DNA from: Pseudomonadales bacterium
Lineage (GTDB): Bacteria; Pseudomonadota; Gammaproteobacteria; Pseudomonadales; Azotimanducaceae
Direction of reading: 5' to 3'
Length of the DNA: 32,127 nt
Assembly: GCA_022827905.1 (NCBI GenBank)
Contig: JAJEIQ010000038.1
Location: 1 to 32,127 of the forward strand
Shown here: piece by piece, positions 1-6,691 of the stretch
Layout of the letters: every line of letters begins with the position of its first letter
Position numbering within the stretch: the first letter of the stretch is position 1
Notes under the pieces: generated by a model
What the model saw: only the letters and a program-made list of their open reading frames with translations
What the model was told of the DNA's origin: nothing
Database searches by the model: none
Translations under genes and position numbers: made by a program

Positions 1-43
1 GAACCTCCTCCAACGTCCTGATCCGCTCGGTCTGAAGTGTCAC
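1..43 (-). CDS. Start of a probable transposase/integrase gene, cut by the window edge
   Basis: Only the first 14 codons are in the window. Reading the minus strand from a GTG at 43 gives VTLQTERIRTLEEV, preceded by GGAGG six bases upstream; an in-frame ATG at 49 lies directly against that GGAGG and is a poorer start. The opening resembles, from memory, the beginning of integrase-core transposases whose N-terminus has a short 'TL..ERIRTLE.V' stretch before the helix-turn-helix domain. The iterated repeat at 76-132, just upstream, supports an insertion-sequence end. Too little sequence is present to name a family, and another protein is possible. Confidence 0.35.
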   Translation of the reverse strand, partial: MTLQTERIRTLEEV

Positions 44-75
44 GATCATCCTCCGATGATCCCAAAAACCGACCC

Positions 76-132
76 TTCAGGCTCACTTCCCGTTGGAAAC
101 CCGGCTCCCGTTCAGGCTCACTTCTCGTTGGA
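76..132. repeat. Two direct copies of a 22-base unit, possibly an IS end
   Basis: The unit beginning TTCAGGCTCACTTC and ending CGTTGGA occurs at 76-97 and again at 111-132, 35 bases apart, with one difference (C or T at the fifteenth base). It lies directly upstream of the putative transposase start at 43. Iterated subterminal repeats of this kind are typical transposase-binding sites at IS ends. The 272 bases from 134 to the antiporter start at 406 hold no gene I can support. Confidence 0.6.
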
Positions 133-405
133 TAAGACTGACCGTTGCCGCCGTCCGAATCCTATTATTTGCTAGGTGCATTTTGCCTGCCTGTTCCGTA
201 AGTTGGCCGCATGGGTCGCCTTCGGCCCTGCGCAGCAGGACGAATCGGAAGCCGAGGAGGCTCGAATGGGATGGATCGACGCAACCGGTGCCCGTTCTGC
301 CGATGAAGGCATCCAACCCAGCAGGTCGCCGCGCATGGCTGGGCCGGGATTCAGTCAGTGCGGCATGCCGGACCTTCTGGCGGTGGAATCGACGACGGGA
401 GGTCC

Positions 406-1659
406 ATGAGCCTCTTTGAGACAGCGGCCGTTCTGGTCGGGCTGGCGGCCCTGTTCGGCTACCTGAACCACCGGTACCTGCACGCCCCGCCCACCATCGG
501 CCTGGTGCTCATTGCGCTTGCCGCCTCCGTGGCGCTGCTGCTCGTCGAGTCCGTGTTGCACACGGCGAACGTGGAGGAGGCGATCTCGGGCGTGCTGATG
601 CGGATCGACTTCCATGAGACGCTGATGCACGGCATGCTCAGTTTCCTGCTGTTCGCCGGCGCGCTGCACGTTGACCTGTCGGCGCTGCGGCGCCGGTGGC
701 GCACGGTGAGCGCGCTCGCCACCCTGGGCACGCTGCTGTCGACCGGGCTGGTCGCGGGCGGCATCTGGATCATGGCGGATCTGGCGGGCCACCCGATCCC
801 GTTCGTCTGGGCGCTGGTCTTCGGTGCGCTGATCAGCCCGACCGACCCGGTCGCCGTGCTCGGCATCTTCGAGTCGGTGCGCGTCCCCAAGACGATGAAG
901 GCCACGTTGGCGGGCGAGTCGCTGTTCAACGACGGCATGGGCGTGGTGGTGTTCACGGTGCTGCTCGGGATCGCCCTGCACGACGGCGATCCGGGCCTGC
1001 TGCATGTCGGCGGGCTGTTCGTGGCGGAGGTGCTCGGCGGCGCGGCGCTCGGCGCCGCCGCCGGCTACGTAGGCTACCGCGGCGTGCTCCGCATCGAAGA
1101 GCCGAACTTGGAGCTGCTGATCACGCTCGGCATCGTGATGATCGGCTACGCGGCGGCGGTCCGGCTCGACGTCAGCGGTCCCATCGCGATGGTCGTCGCC
1201 GGGCTGTTCTTCGGCAACGAGGGCATGCGGCGCGCCGTCAGCCAGGGATCGCGGGACTACCTGAAGAAGTTCTGGTCCCTGCTTGACAACATCCTGAACT
1301 CGGTGTTGTTCCTGCTGATCGGGCTGGAGGTGCTGGTCGTCGCCCGCTCCGGCCTGGGCTTTTGGTGGGCGGGTCTCGCCGCCATCCCGGTGGCCCTCGG
1401 CGGGCGCTGGCTGAGCGTGGCGCTCGCGAGATCGCTGCTGGGCCGATGGGAGGCCTTCGACCGGGGCGCGGTCTCCGTGCTGACCTGGGGCGGCCTGCGC
1501 GGCGGCATCGCGGTGGCCCTTGCCCTGTCACTGCCGCCGAACGACCATCGTCCGTTCATCCTGGGCGTTACCTACATCGTCGTCGTGTTCTCGATCGTCG
1601 TGCAGGGACTGACCGTCACCCGTCTGGTGAGACGGGCCGTGCCGGACGAGGCGCGCTGA
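406..1659 (+). CDS. CPA1-family Na+(K+)/H+ antiporter, NhaP type
   Basis: Predicted 417-residue inner-membrane protein with about twelve hydrophobic segments. It would exchange protons for sodium or potassium across the inner membrane, supporting pH and salt homeostasis. Family signatures are clear: ISPTDPVAVLGI around residues 143-154 and AGESLFNDGMGVVVF around 170-184, with the Asp and Asn-Asp pairs that form the cation site in NhaP/NHE proteins. I chose ATG 406 because GGGAGG lies just before it and the first hydrophobic helix starts at once; an upstream extension from 358 has no homology-like content. There is no soluble C-terminal regulatory domain. Leucine is coded mostly by CTG/CTC, unlike the TTG-rich genes right of tRNA-Phe, so it may be acquired. 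It converges on brnA. Confidence 0.93.
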   Translation: MSLFETAAVLVGLAALFGYLNHRYLHAPPTIGLVLIALAASVALLLVESVLHTANVEEAISGVLMRIDFHETLMHGMLSFLLFAGALHVDLSALRRRWRTVSALATLGTLLSTGLVAGGIWIMADLAGHPIPFVWALVFGALISPTDPVAVLGIFESVRVPKTMKATLAGESLFNDGMGVVVFTVLLGIALHDGDPGLLHVGGLFVAEVLGGAALGAAAGYVGYRGVLRIEEPNLELLITLGIVMIGYAAAVRLDVSGPIAMVVAGLFFGNEGMRRAVSQGSRDYLKKFWSLLDNILNSVLFLLIGLEVLVVARSGLGFWWAGLAAIPVALGGRWLSVALARSLLGRWEAFDRGAVSVLTWGGLRGGIAVALALSLPPNDHRPFILGVTYIVVVFSIVVQGLTVTRLVRRAVPDEAR

Positions 1660-1690
1660 ATGTTCTGGGCTGCGATGCTGCGGGCCCGCG

Positions 1691-1933
1691 TCAGCCCGCC
1701 TTACGGAGCTCCTCGCGGACGACGCGGCGCAGCGTGTCCTCAAGGTCGTCGGCGGCGAGGTGCTCGCGCAGGGCCTGGTTGATGGCAGTCTGGTAGCCGC
1801 GGCCGGTGTCGGCGGCGCGCGCGCGGAACGCGGCGAGGACGTCGGCGTCCAGCATGATCGTAATGCGCGTCTTGCCGGGCTGCTTTAGCGCCGCGCCTCT
1901 GGTGGCGTCGGCGAGGTCATATTCCTTGCGCAT
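1691..1933 (-). CDS. brnA: BrnA-type antitoxin (ribbon-helix-helix)
   Basis: 80-residue protein, second gene of a BrnT/BrnA module. The N-terminal part is a linker (about residues 1-20). The stretch KTRITIMLDADVLAAFRARA (about 21-40) is the beta-strand and first helix of a ribbon-helix-helix DNA-binding domain, followed by GYQTAINQALREHL. The charged C-terminal helix (EDTLRRVVREELRKAG) ends the protein. In characterised BrnTA systems BrnA dimerises, binds BrnT and represses the operon. The ATG at 1933 lies inside brnT, overlapping its end by 17 bases, which implies translational coupling. The gene converges on the antiporter, 31 bases away. Confidence 0.88.
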   Translation of the reverse strand: MRKEYDLADATRGAALKQPGKTRITIMLDADVLAAFRARAADTGRGYQTAINQALREHLAADDLEDTLRRVVREELRKAG

Positions 1934-2189
1934 AGGCTTCCTTCTCCTTTCGGGTTGCGGGGCGTGCGGAAATCAGCCGGATGTCGTCGCCGCGGTAGGC
2001 GTACACCACGGCGACGATCCTGCCGAGGGCGTCAGTGCCGACGGTGACGAACCGCGCTTCGCCTCGGGCGTCCGGGTCCTCGCGGGTGAGGCCGGCGGGA
2101 TCCGTCAGGGCGAGTTCGGCATCCTCGAAGGCGATGCCGTGCCGGGCGATGTTGGCGCGGGCCTTGGCTGGGTTCCAGATGGTTTCCAC
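1917..2189 (-). CDS. brnT: BrnT-family ribonuclease toxin
   Basis: 90-residue protein with the whole BrnT pattern: IWNPAKARANIARHGIAFEDAE at the start, a DP...D..GE.R segment in the middle (about 39-55), and the closing motif VYAYRGDDIRLISARPATRKE (about 62-82). BrnT folds like RelE and cuts RNA, arresting translation until BrnA neutralises it. Order toxin then antitoxin is the standard arrangement. The start is GTG at 2189; no Shine-Dalgarno precedes it, and a TATAAT box sits only six bases upstream, so the message may be leaderless. The protein is full length and no inactivating change is visible. Confidence 0.9.
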   Translation of the reverse strand: METIWNPAKARANIARHGIAFEDAELALTDPAGLTREDPDARGEARFVTVGTDALGRIVAVVYAYRGDDIRLISARPATRKEKEAYAQGI

Positions 2190-2195
2190 GGCGGG

Positions 2196-2226
2196 ATTAT
2201 ATGCATAAAAGTATGTATTCGGTCAA
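2196..2226 (-). promoter_or_regulatory. brnTA promoter with an overlapping inverted repeat
   Basis: On the minus strand TTGACC (2226-2221) and a perfect TATAAT (2201-2196) are separated by 19 bases. The -10 box ends six bases before the brnT GTG, so the transcript would begin at about the start codon. Between the boxes ATACAT and ATGCAT form an imperfect inverted repeat with a six-base centre, a plausible BrnA operator because BrnA represses its own promoter in known systems. The 3' end of the abrB-type gene overlaps the -10 box. Confidence 0.55.
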
Positions 2227-2505
2227 GCCGGCAGATGTCACGCTCAGCGGTCCTAGGCGGGGTGGTGCGCCCGCCGCCCCGGCGGTGACGGCTTGGTCCA
2301 TCTCCGCAAGCGTGACCGCGTGCCGGGGCTTCGGCAGCATCCCCTTCAACGCAGTGACCGGTTCGGTGACCGGCTCCACCCTAAGCCCGCCGCCCTCCTC
2401 AAGCAGAAAGTCGAGCTTGTCGCCCGGGCGCAGGTGCAGGTGCTCGCGAATCGCCTTCGGAACGGTGACTTGCCCTTTGCTGGTGATCGTTGCTTGCATT
2501 GCCAT
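2197..2505 (-). CDS. AbrB/MazE-type swapped-hairpin DNA-binding protein, no partner toxin
   Basis: 102-residue protein. Residues 4-45 form an AbrB/MazE domain: ATITSKGQVTVPKAIREHL, then LRPGDKLDFLLEEGGGLRVEP. Proteins of this size are usually antitoxins of VapBC-type pairs or autoregulators. The part after about residue 65 (LAEMDQAV) starts like typical antitoxin tails but then runs into a stretch without obvious conservation, ending in SAGLTEYILLCI inside the brnT promoter. No PIN-domain or MazF toxin follows; brnTA lies there instead. Either the original toxin was lost or this is a stand-alone regulator. The start at 2505 is used because AGGA precedes it; an ATG at 2499 is also possible. 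Confidence 0.75.
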   Translation of the reverse strand: MAMQATITSKGQVTVPKAIREHLHLRPGDKLDFLLEEGGGLRVEPVTEPVTALKGMLPKPRHAVTLAEMDQAVTAGAAGAPPRLGPLSVTSAGLTEYILLCI

Positions 2506-2515
2506 TCTCGCGTTT

Positions 2516-2533
2516 CCTTACTTCAAGGTAAGG
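2516..2533. promoter_or_regulatory. Palindrome over the ribosome-binding site of the AbrB-type gene
   Basis: CCTTAC at 2516-2521 and GTAAGG at 2528-2533 are perfect six-base arms around a six-base centre. On the minus strand the GTAAGGA arm supplies the Shine-Dalgarno sequence of the AbrB-type gene starting at 2505. The element may be the autoregulatory operator, or in RNA a hairpin hiding the ribosome-binding site. Confidence 0.45.
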
Positions 2534-2556
2534 CATGGGTAGGGTGGGCTGTGGAA

Positions 2557-2632
2557 TGGTGGCCAGGGGCAGAATCGAACTGCCGACACGAGGATTTTCA
2601 GTCCACTGCTCTACCGACTGAGCTACCTGGCC
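2557..2632 (-). tRNA. tRNA-Phe (anticodon GAA)
   Basis: The minus strand folds into a full 76-base cloverleaf: acceptor GGCCAGG/CCTGGCC, D arm GCTC/GAGC, anticodon loop CTGAAAA with GAA at 2599-2597, five-base variable region, T arm GGCAG/CTGCC with TTCGATT, discriminator A and an encoded CCA at 2559-2557. The anticodon stem has a U-U apposition at positions 28-42. In several gammaproteobacteria the same tRNA lies next to yggX/mutY, as here. Confidence 0.97.
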
Positions 2633-2661
2633 AAGATTGTGCCCTAGGGCGGCGGGGCGGG

Positions 2662-2691
2662 TATTTAAACGGTCTGCCCGGATAGGGTCAA
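2662..2691 (-). promoter_or_regulatory. tRNA-Phe promoter with GC-rich discriminator
   Basis: On the minus strand TTGACC (2691-2686) and TAAATA (2667-2662) are 18 bases apart, followed by a pure C/G stretch (CCCGCCCC) before the mature tRNA end at 2632. A GC-rich discriminator is the usual mark of stringently controlled stable-RNA promoters. The promoter lies between the yggX stop and the tRNA. Confidence 0.6.
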
Positions 2692-2720
2692 GGGCGATCG
2701 TGGCTTAGCGGCCAATCTCA

Positions 2721-2996
2721 TCAAGTCTGATCCGGCGGACGATACCCTTCGATTTTGTCGATCTGTTCGTTGTCGAGGAACTTTTCCATCTGGGCCGCTA
2801 GGTACTGGCGCGCCTCGGGGTCGATCAGGCGCAGGTTGCGTTCGTTGATGAGCATGGTTTGCACGGCCTGCCATTCCGCCCAGGCCTTGCGTGAGACCGT
2901 CTCGAAGATCAATTCGCCCTTGGCGCCGGGCAGCGGCGGCTGGGCGAGCCCTTCGAGCTCGGTTCGGTACTTGCGGCAAAAGACGGTGCGGGTCAT
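2721..2996 (-). CDS. yggX: YggX, probable Fe(II)-trafficking protein
   Basis: 91 residues, the standard length. It opens with MTRTVFCRKYRTELEGL, containing the conserved Cys7, continues with the PPLPGAKGELIFETVSRKAWAEWQ core and ends with FLDNEQIDKIEGY before a short tail. YggX is a small cytoplasmic protein that protects iron-sulfur clusters from oxidation and is linked to iron handling. Its ATG (2996-2994) overlaps the mutY stop (ATGA), so the two are translated together. MutY carries a 4Fe-4S cluster, and this pairing is conserved in gammaproteobacteria. Confidence 0.97.
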   Translation of the reverse strand: MTRTVFCRKYRTELEGLAQPPLPGAKGELIFETVSRKAWAEWQAVQTMLINERNLRLIDPEARQYLAAQMEKFLDNEQIDKIEGYRPPDQT

Positions 2997-4078
2997 GGGC
3001 GCAGTTTAACCTCTGGCGGCTCGTCACCGAAAACCTCGTTCAACCCGGCGAGCAGTTTGGCGGCGGGGGCGGATAGGCCGACCGGCGCGGCCCCGTCGGG
3101 GGCGTACCACATCAGGCCGCCGCCATCCGCCACTTGGTTCGGCTGCTGCTTGATGCGCAGGTAGTGGGGCTCGATGTCGAGGTGAAAGTGGCTGAAGCTG
3201 TGCCGGAAAACCGGCGCGGTATGGTGCTCCAGGATGGCGGAAGGGGAGATGCCGAACTCCGCGCAGACGGCCTCAACGGAGCGTTCGGGCTGGCGCTGCG
3301 GCGGCGACCAAAGGCCGCCCCAGATGCCCTGATCGGGGCGCCGCTCCAGCAGGCAGGCGCGGTTCGGTGCGGTAATGACGTACAGGCGGGCCCGGCGCAC
3401 CGGCTTGGTTTTGGGTACCGTTCCCTGTGGTATCTCGTCCACGCGCTGAGTGGCCAAGGCGGTGCATCGCTCGGCCAGGGGGCAGCTTGCGCATTGCGGT
3501 GCGCGGCGGACGCAGACCAAGGCGCCTAGGTCCATGATGGCTTGGGTGTAAGCCGGCGTTCGCTCGGCTGGCGTGTGCGCTTCGGCGTGTTCCCAGAGTT
3601 CGCGCAGGGTGGCGGTGCTGGCCAAGGGACTGGAGACGCCGTGAAAGCGGGCCAGCACCCGCTTGACGTTGCCGTCCAGGATGGCGGCGCGTTGGCCCAT
3701 GGCGAAAGCGCGGATGGCGCCGGCGGTGGAGCGGCCGATGCCGGGCAGGGCTTCGAGCGACTCGGCCTCTGTTGGGAACTCGCCCCCGGAGTTCGCGACC
3801 AGGATGGCCGTCTTGTGCAGGTTGCGGGCCCTTGCGTAGTAGCCGAGGCCGGACCAAAGATGCAGAACCTCGTCGAGTTCCGCCGCCGCCAGTGCCTGCA
3901 CGTCGGGAAAGCGCGCCATGAAGCGCTCGTAGTAGGGAATGACGGTTTGCACCTGGGTCTGCTGCAGCATGATTTCGGAGACCCACACTCGGTAGGGGGT
4001 GGCGTTCTGCTGCCAAGGCAAGGCCTTTCTGCCGCAGTCGTCGAACCAAGCAAGCAGCTTGCCGGCGAGCCAATCCAT
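2993..4078 (-). CDS. mutY: A/G-specific adenine DNA glycosylase MutY
   Basis: 361 residues. MutY removes adenine mispaired with 8-oxoguanine or G. The catalytic Glu is in VSEIMLQQTQV (Glu35); the helix-hairpin-helix LPGIGRSTAGAI precedes ILDGNVKRVLAR with the catalytic Asp. The 4Fe-4S loop has spacing C-X6-C-X2-C-X5-C (CVRRAPQCASCPLAERC). The C-terminal 8-oxoG-recognition domain is NUDIX-like (LLERRPDQGIWGGLWSPPQ). The longer open frame reaches 4366, but its extra 96 residues are antisense-like low-complexity sequence overlapping the asmA-like gene, while ATG 4078 opens with MDWLAGKLLAWFD as MutY proteins do. It lies four bases after the asmA-like stop and overlaps yggX. Confidence 0.97.
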   Translation of the reverse strand: MDWLAGKLLAWFDDCGRKALPWQQNATPYRVWVSEIMLQQTQVQTVIPYYERFMARFPDVQALAAAELDEVLHLWSGLGYYARARNLHKTAILVANSGGEFPTEAESLEALPGIGRSTAGAIRAFAMGQRAAILDGNVKRVLARFHGVSSPLASTATLRELWEHAEAHTPAERTPAYTQAIMDLGALVCVRRAPQCASCPLAERCTALATQRVDEIPQGTVPKTKPVRRARLYVITAPNRACLLERRPDQGIWGGLWSPPQRQPERSVEAVCAEFGISPSAILEHHTAPVFRHSFSHFHLDIEPHYLRIKQQPNQVADGGGLMWYAPDGAAPVGLSAPAAKLLAGLNEVFGDEPPEVKLRP

Positions 4079-4082
4079 CGGC

Positions 4083-5348
4083 TTAGGGTTGTTCGTCTTC
4101 CCTGATGCTGCCGCCGAGCAGCCGAAGCACCGCACGGGCGGCCTGCCGTTGCTTGGGCGGCACCTTCTCTTCGATGATGGCGTCCACCTTGCGCTGCATC
4201 TCCGAGCCGTCCTTGGCGGCCTCGGCCAATAGCTGGCGGACCGCGTCGTCGTCCAGTGCGCAGCCTGGCTCGGCGAGCCTGCCCGCGCAACGTAGCGGGA
4301 TGCCGATGCCGGTGAGCAGCGGGTTGGCCTCGAAGGCCGCATCCTCCGCTCCTTCCTCGATGGCAACCTTGGCCGTCATGTCGAGGCGGTCGTCGGCAAG
4401 CTGGTACTCCCCCTTGGCCTTCAGGACCAAGTTGTCGAGTGCTATGACCAAGCGCTGGGCTGCGCCCTCGATTGACCAGGTTCCAGCCAGGCTCTGATAG
4501 CGCACGGGTCCAGGCGCCGCCTTGCCAGCACCCCGGGCAAAGGGGGAGGCGGCCTTCTTGACTTGGTCGAGGAAGGGCGCGCCCAATCGTCCCGGACCGC
4601 CGTCGAGGCGGGACTCGCCGACAATGCTGGCGGCCAGTTCCGGCACGCTGTTGCCCTGCATCTGGAATTCGCCTTGGTAGGCGAGTTCCGCCTCCCAGAC
4701 CACGGCTTCGGTGAGCCAGGGCTTAAGGTCTTGCGCCCGCAGGCGATCGGCGTTGAAGCGGACGTTCCAATCGACGGGCTCGGCCGCCGCGTCCGCTTCG
4801 ATCCGGGCCGACGCGCTGCCGCCGTACACGCTGGGAGCTTGCAGGTCGAGACGGGCCGCGCCGCCCACCACTTCAAATTCAACGGTGAGGTCCTCGAAGC
4901 GCTGGTCGCCGAAGCGAAGATGAACTTCGCCGCAGCGGCCGCTGCCGTTGACTTGATGCAGCGCTTGGACAGGGACGAGCCCCGGTGCAGTGGCTTGAGG
5001 CGAGGTTGAAGTGCTGTGGCGTGGCCTGAACTCCAGATCGCAGCGCCCCTCTGCGCCCTGGGCTTGGAATTGAAGGCCCCGCACGGCGTGGTGGTCGCGA
5101 ATGGGGCTGTAACGCCACTCATCGACCTGCCATTCGCCGCCGACGGTTTGGACGCGTTCAACCGTGACGGCGGGCATGGGCAGCAGCCGCCAGCCTAGGT
5201 CGCCAAGGATTTCGATATCGAACCCCGCCTGTTCGGCGATCAGGGCCTCGACTTGGGGCCGGAAGCGATTCAGGTCCGTCAATAGCCAAGCGCCCGCAGC
5301 CAAGGCGAGCAGTGCGATGATGCCGATGCCGAGCGCAGCCTTGCGCAT
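4083..5348 (-). CDS. AsmA-family envelope protein
   Basis: 421 residues. An N-terminal signal anchor (about residues 5-24, IGIIALLALAAGAWLL) is followed by the AsmA opening: LNRFRPQVEALIAEQAGFDIEILGDLGWRLLPMPAVTVERV. The remainder is beta-rich periplasmic sequence, with the conserved late segment KAKGEYQLADDRLDMTAKVAI around 310-330 and a Cys pair near 353-364. AsmA-like proteins belong to the bridge-like lipid-transfer superfamily and affect outer-membrane lipid composition. It is shorter than E. coli AsmA (about 617 residues), as is common for the copy next to mutY. First gene of the asmA-mutY-yggX run. Confidence 0.85.
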   Translation of the reverse strand: MRKAALGIGIIALLALAAGAWLLTDLNRFRPQVEALIAEQAGFDIEILGDLGWRLLPMPAVTVERVQTVGGEWQVDEWRYSPIRDHHAVRGLQFQAQGAEGRCDLEFRPRHSTSTSPQATAPGLVPVQALHQVNGSGRCGEVHLRFGDQRFEDLTVEFEVVGGAARLDLQAPSVYGGSASARIEADAAAEPVDWNVRFNADRLRAQDLKPWLTEAVVWEAELAYQGEFQMQGNSVPELAASIVGESRLDGGPGRLGAPFLDQVKKAASPFARGAGKAAPGPVRYQSLAGTWSIEGAAQRLVIALDNLVLKAKGEYQLADDRLDMTAKVAIEEGAEDAAFEANPLLTGIGIPLRCAGRLAEPGCALDDDAVRQLLAEAAKDGSEMQRKVDAIIEEKVPPKQRQAARAVLRLLGGSIREDEQP

Positions 5349-5425
5349 GGGTGGGAGGTCTTCCTGTGCGATTTGAGCGGATTATAGGAGATTCGCTTGG
5401 CCCGAATTTGATGCGGGCTTCAAGG

Positions 5426-5502
5426 CTTGGAGCGAGGGCAGGATGCCCTCGAGCCGACCTTTGTTCGAAGCTGGTCTCGGAGCGAGGGCATCTTGCCCTC
5501 GA
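5426..5502. repeat. Two tandem hairpin repeats (GAGCGAGGGCA-N3-TGCCCTCG)
   Basis: Each copy contains the perfect eight-base inverted repeat CGAGGGCA / TGCCCTCG around three bases (GGA at 5433-5451, TCT at 5483-5501). Both are preceded by GGAG, and the copies are exactly 50 bases apart. They lie between the divergent asmA-like and hypothetical genes, a usual place for REP-like dispersed elements. No T-run follows, so they are unlikely to be intrinsic terminators. Confidence 0.75.
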
Positions 5503-5565
5503 TGGGAATCCAGTTGCTTCATGCGAGAGCCACGCTAAGCTTGACCGCCTAAGCGGACTGAGGGG

Positions 5566-5970
5566 GTGCGGAACTTGAGCGTTGGCGCTTGGGACCCGGC
5601 GGAACAGATCAGCGAACTGAACGACTCGGTGCTTGCCGAATTGCTGGCAGCGGCGGAATGCCTCGATCGGGAGGACCTCGGATTGTCGGCTGCCGATGCC
5701 AGCCGCTTGGCGGCGACGGCGCGGCTTCCAGCCGCGGCATGGCAGCGAGCGGCGGCTCTGGACGATGAGCAGTTGATTGGGCTGGTTCGCCTCTACACCT
5801 TGGCGGAGGGACGGTTCCCGGAATGGGAGGCCGGCTCGGCCTCGCCGGTGATTGCGCTGTGCCGCCTGCTGCGTCGCCGCGGCGCTTGGCCGGCCGACTT
5901 GACCGCCTGGATCAAGGCGCGCAGCGACAATAAGTTCCTGCCCTACGGCAGCTTGGCCGACCGGCTATAG
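5566..5970 (+). CDS. Conserved hypothetical protein, helical
   Basis: 134 residues, cytoplasmic, rich in Ala and Leu and probably all helical; no transmembrane segment or signal. I recognise no named domain. The C-terminal motif ARSDNKFLPYGSLADRL looks strongly constrained and recalls a small uncharacterised gammaproteobacterial family whose members end the same way. GTG 5566 is taken as the start because a G-rich Shine-Dalgarno lies just before it; TTG 5575 is an alternative. It stands alone between the hairpin repeats and the nucleotidyltransferase promoter. Confidence 0.72.
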   Translation: MRNLSVGAWDPAEQISELNDSVLAELLAAAECLDREDLGLSAADASRLAATARLPAAAWQRAAALDDEQLIGLVRLYTLAEGRFPEWEAGSASPVIALCRLLRRRGAWPADLTAWIKARSDNKFLPYGSLADRL

Positions 5971-6019
5971 CCGACGGACCGGCTCCAGCCGTTTGTGGGC
6001 ATCAATTCCGGTGGGGCAG

Positions 6020-6048
6020 TTGGCGCCGCTTCCCAATTTGGGTAGGAT
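6020..6048 (+). promoter_or_regulatory. Putative promoter of the nucleotidyltransferase gene
   Basis: TTGGCG (6020-6025) and TAGGAT (6043-6048) are 17 bases apart, each matching four of six consensus bases. The -10 box ends ten bases before the ATG at 6059, and there is no Shine-Dalgarno between, so the message would have almost no leader. Confidence 0.4.
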
Positions 6049-6058
6049 TGTTCCCATT

Positions 6059-6691
6059 ATGAGAAGTAAGTCATGCGAAGCGGAAACCGGATTTGGCGAC
6101 TCCGGCCTTGCCAGCGTCCTTTTTTCGCCCGTCCGTCAACGCGTGTTGGCTCTCCTTTTTGGGCAGCCTCAGCGGAGGTTTCAGAGCGGCGAACTGATTC
6201 GACTGGCCAATTCTGGCACCGGTGCAGTTCACCGCCTATTGGTCCGCTTGGTGGCCACCGGACTCATTACCGTGGACAAGATTGGCAATCAGAAGCACTA
6301 CCAAGCTAATGCGGACTCTCCGGTGTTTGAGGAACTGACTGGGCTGGTGCGCAAGACCGTCGGCTTGATGGGTCCGCTGCGAAACGCGCTTGCTCCTTTG
6401 CAGGACCGAATCATTGCCGCATTCGTGTATGGATCGATTGCCACGGGGACGGAACGTGCAGATAGTGACATCGACCTAATGGTGATCGCCGATGATCTCG
6501 ACTACTTTGAGTTGTTCGCAGCACTGCCCAGCTTGGAAGCCGAGTTGGCGCGGGTCGTCAGCCCCAATCTGATGACGTGCTCAGAGTGGTTGCGCAAACG
6601 AGGCGAGCTGGACAGCTTTGCCGCGCGCATAGCGTCGCAGCCCAAGCTGTTTGTGATAGGCGACGAAGATGGCCTCGCCCAATCTCGATAA
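6059..6691 (+). CDS. Winged-helix + MNT-type nucleotidyltransferase
   Basis: 210 residues. Residues about 18-95 form a winged helix (LFSPVRQRVLALLF, then GTGAVHRLLVRLVATGLI and a wing). Residues about 110-190 form a minimal nucleotidyltransferase with G125-S126, then SDIDLMVI holding Asp137 and Asp139, and a third possible acidic residue later (EAELARV). In MntA/HepT systems such a domain inactivates the HEPN toxin by AMP transfer; the fused DNA-binding domain suggests it may also repress the operon. ATG 6059 is used: the upstream extension to 5993 lacks domain content. The HEPN gene starts inside its last 23 bases. Confidence 0.85.
   Translation: MRSKSCEAETGFGDSGLASVLFSPVRQRVLALLFGQPQRRFQSGELIRLANSGTGAVHRLLVRLVATGLITVDKIGNQKHYQANADSPVFEELTGLVRKTVGLMGPLRNALAPLQDRIIAAFVYGSIATGTERADSDIDLMVIADDLDYFELFAALPSLEAELARVVSPNLMTCSEWLRKRGELDSFAARIASQPKLFVIGDEDGLAQSR

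Noticed and set aside
1680-1699. GCGGGC/GCCCGC hairpin between the antiporter gene and brnA as a terminator
   Set aside because: It overlaps the brnA stop, has an eight-base loop and no T-run on either strand.
4079-4366. N-terminal extension of MutY
   Set aside because: The 96 extra residues overlap the asmA-like gene out of frame and are Arg/Ser/Pro-rich; homology-like sequence begins at the ATG at 4078.
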